Shown: one piece after another, positions 58,522-64,000 of the stretch
Position numbering within the stretch: position 1 is the stretch's first letter
Layout: every line of letters begins with the position of its first letter
Origin: Clostridioides sp. ES-S-0054-01
GTDB lineage: Bacteria; Bacillota; Clostridia; Peptostreptococcales; Peptostreptococcaceae
Length of the DNA stretch: 64,000 nt
Direction of reading: 5' to 3'
Assembly: GCA_021561035.1 (NCBI GenBank)
Contig: CP067346.1
Span: 961,001-1,025,000, forward strand
The notes under the pieces: generated by a model
Databases searched by the model: none
Told to the model about the DNA's origin: nothing
What the model saw: only the letters and a program-made list of their open reading frames with translations
Program-made: the position numbers and the translations under genes

Positions 58522-60435
58522 GTGGAATACTTATTTGAAAAAAGTAGTTTAAAAGAATATAGAAATGAATCTTTAGATAAATATAGAGAATTATTAGATA
58601 AAACTGAGAATAATTCAAGAAATATTCTTTTATTAGTACCAAACAATAATACAAAGATAAGGTATGAAAGGTCTTTAAAATTAGATTATAGTGAAGAATT
58701 AAAGATAACAACATATATAGGTTTTGTGAAAAAGGAATTATTAAAATATTGGCCACTTATAATAGAAAAGTGTGATGAAATAAATAAAAAAACTGTATCT
58801 CCAACTTTTATATCAAATAGTCTAAGTGAATATTTAATAGTGCAAAAAGTTAAGGAAAAAAGGGTACAAGAAGGCTATTTTGAAGATATTACAGGAACAA
58901 ATAAATCAATAGCAAATAGTATAATGACAAATATAAATAAATCTGCATTTAATTTAGTTGACTTCGATTTTATTGGAGAAAAAATATATTCATCAAAGAA
59001 AAATAAAAATAGTATATATAGATTTTCATACACTCAAATGGATGAAATTGTATCATATTATATAAACTCATTACTATCAAATTCACTTTTAGATAATGCA
59101 CTAAGTGTATATATGTACAATCAGTATTTACTTAATGATGATTTTTATATAAAGAATTTATTTAAAGAAGTTAGGTATATAATAGTGGATAGTCTTGAAA
59201 ATTCAAGTAATGTAGAAGTTGATTTTATTACAAAAGCATTAAATAATGTACTAGAAAGTTATATGTATATTGATTATAGCAAAGATTATTCTGCATTTAA
59301 TAATGTAGATATGGACTATATAAAGGAAAAGATAATATCAAAACTTAAAACTGAAGAAGAAGATATTAATAAGAAGAATATTGGAATAGAAGATTTATAC
59401 TTATTACCTGCAACTATAGAATTAAATCAATCAAGCCAATTATACAATGAAATGTTAGATTTAATAAGTAAAAAAATCATATCTCTCATAGAAGATGGTA
59501 CATCTCCAAGAGATATAGCGATTATATCTCCTATAAACAATACTATATTGGAGCATCAAATTAGAGATTCTTTGATAGAAAAAAATATAGATGTTTTTAA
59601 TACTAAGAAAGATAAAAAAGCTGTAGATTATCCATATGGAAATGCATTAGTAGTGGCTACATGTATATTCTATGGGTATTTAGATTTTATAAAAGATGAT
59701 GAGTATTTAAGCTTTTTAGAAACTCTTTTAGATATAAATAGGATAAAAGCATTTAAGATTTTCAATGAAACAAGACATTTAAGTATTGATAATATGGGTG
59801 AACATAGTCAGTATCGTGATATTTTACAGTATATTGAAGAAAAAAAGAAGAGTGACATAAAAATACATGAATTTTTAATTCAGTTTTATATAGATAAGAT
59901 GCTAAGTTTAAAAGAAGGTAAAAAGAATGTTGGGTTATGTAAAAAGATAATAGCTGAAAGTGAATCTTTTAGTGAAAGTATAAGTTTACTTGGTATGAGA
60001 AAAGAAAAGATATTTATAGAAGCTTTGAAGACTACGATAAACGATTATTACTCTGTCGTTGATATAGAAGAGTTAAAATCCAAAGACAAAGTAGTAATAA
60101 CCACTCCTTATTCATATATATCATCAAATATAGATAGAAGTATACAAATATGGGTGGATATAGGAAGTAATGCTTGGAATATGAAAATAGAAAAGGATAT
60201 AAGCAATTTAATTGTACTTAGAAAATCTTTTGAGGAAAAAAAGATTTATACAAATGAAATGGAAGAATACTATAAGAAATATTATCTATACAATACAGTG
60301 TATAATTTGCTATTAAGTGCAAAGAAAATCTATGCGTATAAAAGTGAGTATACGATTAATGGCTATATCCAAGAAAGTATGTTATATAGTATACTTTTAA
60401 AAATCTCACATAAAGGAGATAAAAATTATGATTAA
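58522..60435 (+). CDS. AddB-like protein with lost P-loop (helicase-nuclease operon)
   Basis: A 637-residue protein I do not recognise by name. Its N-terminus lines up with that of the AddB encoded at the window end: AddB has a P-loop (GRSGSGKST), a linker helix and SIILLVPEQYTFEAE; here the P-loop place holds EKSSLKEYRNESLDKY, then RNILLLVPNNNTKIRYE and KITTYIGFVKK. The C-terminal part (YSYISSNIDRSIQIWVDIGS, then LLLSAKKIYAYKSEYTING) resembles helicase motifs V-VI in degenerate form. It probably is a scaffold/recognition subunit comparable to RecC or the inactive half of AddB. GTG start at 58522 behind GAGGAAGGTGA; the nearby ATG is out of frame. It overlaps the next gene by 8 bases. Confidence 0.65.
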   Translation: MEYLFEKSSLKEYRNESLDKYRELLDKTENNSRNILLLVPNNNTKIRYERSLKLDYSEELKITTYIGFVKKELLKYWPLIIEKCDEINKKTVSPTFISNSLSEYLIVQKVKEKRVQEGYFEDITGTNKSIANSIMTNINKSAFNLVDFDFIGEKIYSSKKNKNSIYRFSYTQMDEIVSYYINSLLSNSLLDNALSVYMYNQYLLNDDFYIKNLFKEVRYIIVDSLENSSNVEVDFITKALNNVLESYMYIDYSKDYSAFNNVDMDYIKEKIISKLKTEEEDINKKNIGIEDLYLLPATIELNQSSQLYNEMLDLISKKIISLIEDGTSPRDIAIISPINNTILEHQIRDSLIEKNIDVFNTKKDKKAVDYPYGNALVVATCIFYGYLDFIKDDEYLSFLETLLDINRIKAFKIFNETRHLSIDNMGEHSQYRDILQYIEEKKKSDIKIHEFLIQFYIDKMLSLKEGKKNVGLCKKIIAESESFSESISLLGMRKEKIFIEALKTTINDYYSVVDIEELKSKDKVVITTPYSYISSNIDRSIQIWVDIGSNAWNMKIEKDISNLIVLRKSFEEKKIYTNEMEEYYKKYYLYNTVYNLLLSAKKIYAYKSEYTINGYIQESMLYSILLKISHKGDKNYD

Positions 60436-62665
60436 TATAAATTATAGAGAAGACCAGATACCAATCATAAATTATGATAATGGTACTATGGCAGTACCAG
60501 CAGTGCCAGGCGCTGGAAAAACATTTATAATAACAAATTTAGTAGCTAAATTATTACTTGAACAGAAACATAAGGGCGGTAAAATATTAGTTCTTACATA
60601 TATGAATAGTGCTGTAAACAATTTTAAAGGTAGAATAAGAAAGATTCTTGAAGAGAATAAAATAGATGACACTAGTTCATATGAAGTAATGACTATACAC
60701 AGTTTGGCTGTAAAAATAATAAAGGAAAAACCAGAAGTTGTAATGTTAAGTGAGGATTTTAATATAGCTGATGATTTACAAAAAAATATTATATTAAATG
60801 AATGTATAAGTAGATTTAGATTTGAAGGTGGAGAAAGAGCTTTTAGATGGTTTTTAAAGGAACAAAAAGATGAGCGTTGGAAAGAAATAACTCTCGAAGC
60901 TTGGGAAAGAGGTTTTTTTGAATTTGCAGGAAATGCAATAAGTGAGCTTAAGTATAAGGGAATTTCTCCAGATAAACTTGAAGAAATATTGGCAAGAGGA
61001 CACAAAGGAATGCTTAAAATTATTCTCCCAATATATAAATTATATGATAGAAAGTTAAAGCAAAATGGATTATTAGACTATGATGACATATTAATTTTAG
61101 CAGAAAAAACTTTAAGCTTAGATGAAGGGCTTAGAAAGAAGTTTCAAACCAGATACAAATACATCTTTGAAGATGAATGTCAGGATTCAAATGAAATTCA
61201 AGGTAATATAATAAAAATTATATCTAGTGAAAATAAAAATTTAGTTAGAGTTGGAGATATAAATCAAAGTATAACAGGAACATTTTCATCATCAGACCCT
61301 AGATTTTTTAAAGAGTTTATAAATAATGCAGATTTCTGTTATAGGATGGATATGTCAAATCGAAGTTCAAAAGATATACTTGATTTAGCAAATATCCTTG
61401 TGGAATATGTTACAAAGGAATTTAGACAGGAAGAATGCAGACATGCCCTTGAAGATATGCAAATAAAAACTGTACCAAATGGAATGGGATATAAAGAAAA
61501 TCCTAATCCAGAGCATTACAACATAAACGTAAAGTGGTATGAGAGTTGGAAAAATGAAATAGAGCAAACTGCTAAATATGTTAAAGGTATAAAAAACAAA
61601 TACCCAGATAAAAGTATAGGTATATTAGTTCCATTTAATGAGCAAGTTACACAAGTTGCTAAAGAACTTAGGGAGTATAATCTAGCCTTTGAAGAATTAG
61701 GGCCAAATTCTTTGAGTAAGAGGAAGGTTATAAACAATATAGCATTTATTATTGATTTTATGTTACATTGTGATGATATAGAAAAGTTAATAATTGTACT
61801 TGAGAAGGTTTTTATAAATACTGATAATGAAGAAGAGTTAAAGAATTTTTTAGAAAAATTAAGAAACTATTCTACAGAAGAAATTATCTACAATTTTGAA
61901 TTTAGTAAGTTAGATAATGATTTAATAGAAGGAAATGAAGAAAGTGATATATATTTAAGCTTCAAAAGAGGAATAGATATTATAAAATATATATTAGAAT
62001 ATCCAATAATAAGGTTAGACCTTTTAGTTTTGTTTATTGGAAAAAAACTTAATTTAGAAAAAGAAGATAAGGCTGTACTTGATTATATATCTTTTTATAT
62101 AAAGTATCTAGTATCAGAAAATATAAATATGGATTTAGAAGATGTATATAATTTATTGTTTGATGTAAAAAATAAGGTATTCAATCACATAATAGATGTA
62201 GTATATGAGATAAATGGATATGAGCCAGAGCCTGGGAGTATAACACTATGTAATTACCATAAATCAAAGGGGATGGAGTGGGATTGCGTATTTTTATTAG
62301 GTCTTATTGAATATAATTTCCCTGACAATATCAATCAAAAATTTCAGAGTGATAAATGGTATCTAAAAGAAAAATATAAAAATCCTATGGCAATTATTAA
62401 ATCAGAAATTGAAGCTATATTAAAAGGAAGTATTTCAACTGATTATGCTTATAAAACAAAGATTGATTCTATAAATGAAAAGATTAGACTTTTATATGTA
62501 GGAATCACTAGAGCAAAGGAGATGTTAATACTTTCAGGAAGTGCTTATAGAGATGAAAATGATATAGGAAACAAGAGAAAAGAGCAAAAACCATGTATAT
62601 ATTTAGGCAGATTGAACCGTCATATTACTGAAAAGAGGTTAAATATATATAAAGAATTTAATTAA
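60428..62665 (+). CDS. UvrD/PcrA-type ATP-dependent DNA helicase
   Basis: A 745-residue SF1A helicase with all motifs in order: Q motif YREDQIPII, Walker A PAVPGAGKT (about 29), motif Ia LTYMNSAVNNF, Walker B FEDECQDSN (about 248), motif III VGDINQSITGTF, motif IV MSNRSSKDI, motif V NYHKSKGMEWDCVFLLGL (about 607) and motif VI LLYVGITRAKEML (about 690). There is no C-terminal nuclease domain, unlike AddA (about 1200 residues); the nuclease appears to be supplied by the next gene. It overlaps the upstream AddB-like gene by 8 bases with AAAGGAG inside that gene, which indicates coupled synthesis. Confidence 0.92.
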   Translation: MININYREDQIPIINYDNGTMAVPAVPGAGKTFIITNLVAKLLLEQKHKGGKILVLTYMNSAVNNFKGRIRKILEENKIDDTSSYEVMTIHSLAVKIIKEKPEVVMLSEDFNIADDLQKNIILNECISRFRFEGGERAFRWFLKEQKDERWKEITLEAWERGFFEFAGNAISELKYKGISPDKLEEILARGHKGMLKIILPIYKLYDRKLKQNGLLDYDDILILAEKTLSLDEGLRKKFQTRYKYIFEDECQDSNEIQGNIIKIISSENKNLVRVGDINQSITGTFSSSDPRFFKEFINNADFCYRMDMSNRSSKDILDLANILVEYVTKEFRQEECRHALEDMQIKTVPNGMGYKENPNPEHYNINVKWYESWKNEIEQTAKYVKGIKNKYPDKSIGILVPFNEQVTQVAKELREYNLAFEELGPNSLSKRKVINNIAFIIDFMLHCDDIEKLIIVLEKVFINTDNEEELKNFLEKLRNYSTEEIIYNFEFSKLDNDLIEGNEESDIYLSFKRGIDIIKYILEYPIIRLDLLVLFIGKKLNLEKEDKAVLDYISFYIKYLVSENINMDLEDVYNLLFDVKNKVFNHIIDVVYEINGYEPEPGSITLCNYHKSKGMEWDCVFLLGLIEYNFPDNINQKFQSDKWYLKEKYKNPMAIIKSEIEAILKGSISTDYAYKTKIDSINEKIRLLYVGITRAKEMLILSGSAYRDENDIGNKRKEQKPCIYLGRLNRHITEKRLNIYKEFN

Positions 62666-62755
62666 TGCGATGTTTAATATATTGTTGAAAATAGGATAGA
62701 ACAGTATATGCAGTAAATAGTTATTAAAAATAAAGTTAAGAGAGAAGTGATATGA

Positions 62756-63586
62756 GTGAATGATAGATTAAAATATTTTTCTTACAGTCAAAATTCAATC
62801 AACACATATAAATCATGTCCATTGAAATTTAAATATAAATATATTGATAGAATAAATTGGAAAAGTGATGATACTGATAATAGAGAATATTACGAAAGTT
62901 TAAAAACTGGAAGAGATTTTCATTTAATTTGTGAAAGATATTTTAGCAATATACCTCTTGGAATCTATTTTAATGAGGGTGATAAAAAGGGTAAAAAATT
63001 TTTAAAGTGGATTGAAAATATAAAAAAAATTGTTCCTATTGAAGAAGAAAAAATATATCTACCAGAATATGAAGTAAGGATGACTTTAAATGGAGATACA
63101 ATACAAGCAAAGTATGATTTAGTTGTAATTGGAAAAAAAAGTATAGAGATATGGGATTGGAAAACTGAGTCTAAAAAGATTGACTATAAAAATGTAGAAA
63201 ATAGAATACAAACAATTGTTTATATGTTTTTAGCAAAAGAAGTAATACCGAAAGTTTTAAAAATAGACGTAAATGTTAAAGATATAAATATGAGATATTA
63301 TCAGCCTGAATTTGATGATTTACCAATTACCATTTTATATAATGCACAAAAACATGAAGCAAATAAAAGTAAAATTCAAAACTATATAAGCATGATAAAG
63401 AATACTAATTATGAGGAACATACATACGAAGACAATCTATACAATGATATAGAAAAGGTATATAATAAAGAAGAACGTATGTGCTATAGAAATAAAAAGC
63501 ATTGCGAGTATTGTGAATTTAATAAGTTATGTAATGGTAAAGAAATAGATTATAGTATTTTGGAGGCGGAAATTTATGGGACTTAG
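62756..63586 (+). CDS. Stand-alone PD-(D/E)XK nuclease with Fe-S cysteines (AddB/Cas4-like)
   Basis: A 276-residue nuclease of the RecB/AddB C-terminal type. Active-site residues are visible: H in GRDFHLICERYF (about residue 57), D in AKYDLVVIG (about 120), D and K in EIWDWKTES (about 133) and QTIVY (motif QxxxY, about 149). The cysteine set for an iron-sulfur cluster is present: C in KSCPLKFKYKY (residue 21) and C-x2-C-x5-C in HCEYCEFNKLCNG near the end, the same spacing as in AddB. Cas4 is an alternative fold relative, but no CRISPR genes are near. GTG start at 62756. Its last 11 bases overlap addB. Confidence 0.87.
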   Translation: MNDRLKYFSYSQNSINTYKSCPLKFKYKYIDRINWKSDDTDNREYYESLKTGRDFHLICERYFSNIPLGIYFNEGDKKGKKFLKWIENIKKIVPIEEEKIYLPEYEVRMTLNGDTIQAKYDLVVIGKKSIEIWDWKTESKKIDYKNVENRIQTIVYMFLAKEVIPKVLKIDVNVKDINMRYYQPEFDDLPITILYNAQKHEANKSKIQNYISMIKNTNYEEHTYEDNLYNDIEKVYNKEERMCYRNKKHCEYCEFNKLCNGKEIDYSILEAEIYGT

Positions 63587-64000
63587 GTTTATATTAGGTA
63601 GAAGTGGAAGTGGAAAATCCACCTATATGTTAGATGAGATTAAAAAAGAAGCTCAAAAAAATGAAACGACATCAATTATACTTTTAGTTCCAGAACAGTA
63701 CACATTTGAGGCTGAAAATAGGGTAAGTAAACTATTTTTAGGAAAAGAAAAGGATAAGTATTTGAGAGTTAGGGTGCTTAGTTTTAAAACACTGAGTAAT
63801 ATAGTTTTTTCTCAAGCAGGAGGATTGACAGATATAAATATAAATTCTAGTGGAAAAGCAATGATGGTATATAGGGCTATTGAAGATGTAAGTGAAGAAT
63901 TAAATGTATTTTCAAAATCAAAATCGCAATCTGGTTTTGTAAGCTCAATTACAGATATGATATCAGAAATGAAACAGTATAATATAAGCCCTGAGATGTT
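63576..64000 (+). CDS. addB: ATP-dependent helicase-nuclease subunit AddB, N-terminal part
   Basis: Starts at ATG 63576 behind GGAGGCGG and is open to the end of the window (141 codons), so the gene is truncated here. The beginning MGLRFILGRSGSGKSTYML has the intact P-loop of AddB, followed by IILLVPEQYTFEAENRVSKL and LRVRVLSFKTL, the family signature. AddAB processes double-strand breaks for recombination and degrades foreign linear DNA. addA is expected just beyond the window. It overlaps the upstream nuclease gene by 11 bases. Confidence 0.9.
   Translation, partial: MGLRFILGRSGSGKSTYMLDEIKKEAQKNETTSIILLVPEQYTFEAENRVSKLFLGKEKDKYLRVRVLSFKTLSNIVFSQAGGLTDININSSGKAMMVYRAIEDVSEELNVFSKSKSQSGFVSSITDMISEMKQYNISPEM

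Noticed and set aside
62756-63586. Cas4 of a CRISPR-Cas system
   Set aside because: No repeats, cas1/cas2 or other cas genes in the window; the context is addB.

Overview
The window is low-GC Firmicutes chromosome, almost certainly Clostridioides difficile or a very close Peptostreptococcaceae relative. The evidence is the strong A/T bias, GGAGG-type ribosome binding sites, a surface amidase with three CWB2 anchoring repeats (Cwp16-like), the nagR-nagA-nagB and PuuR-like-potABCD arrangements, and a clostridial rRNA operon whose 16S-23S spacer lacks tRNA genes. Species assignment is inference from gene content; no search was run.

Layout. 1-2.8 kb: serine biosynthesis (end of serC, serA, and a DUF1015 protein with a DGHHR motif). 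3.5-7.1 kb: a large membrane Cache-PAS-GGDEF-GAF diguanylate cyclase. 7.2-15.2 kb: a YgiQ-type radical SAM protein, a three-gene SsuABC/NMT1-like ABC importer, YbaK, and a fumarase (alpha+beta)-malic enzyme block. 15.3-21 kb: a zinc-ribbon protein with a palindromic operator, then a two-component system joined to an FtsX-type ABC transporter. 21.1-25.1 kb: CvfB on the minus strand and the nagRAB amino-sugar operon behind tandem GntR operators. 25.4-28.3 kb: a second two-component system and an HdeD-like membrane protein. 28.4-33 kb: a MerR regulator divergent from a heterodimeric ABC exporter with a 19-bp-spacer promoter. 33.1-40.3 kb: a membrane-anchored amidase, a LysR regulator, a VTC-DUF4956-CotH cluster and a GNAT acetyltransferase. 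40.8-45.1 kb: an XRE-cupin regulator with potABCD (spermidine/putrescine uptake); potC seems to start at ATT.

45.2-49.7 kb is the disturbed part of the window. An IS3-family (IS150-type) element with a classic A6G frameshift site lies next to a polysaccharide locus that looks decayed by several deletions. A membrane-domain remnant runs into a glycosyltransferase C-terminal remnant; then come an intact BcsB-like gene, an N-terminal scrap of a glycosidase-like protein and an internally deleted UDP-GlcNAc 2-epimerase.

49.8-58.4 kb: a membrane glucosaminidase, a complete rRNA operon in the order 16S-23S-tRNA-Gly-5S with visible RNase III-type processing stems, and a Cwp16-like amidase.

58.5-64 kb is the most interesting stretch. 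Immediately upstream of addB lie three co-directional genes: an AddB-like protein whose P-loop segment is not recognisable, a complete UvrD-type helicase, and a stand-alone PD-(D/E)XK nuclease with the AddB-type four-cysteine iron-sulfur pattern. Together they look like a second AddAB-like helicase-nuclease divided over three polypeptides and apparently co-transcribed with addB, which is cut by the window end.
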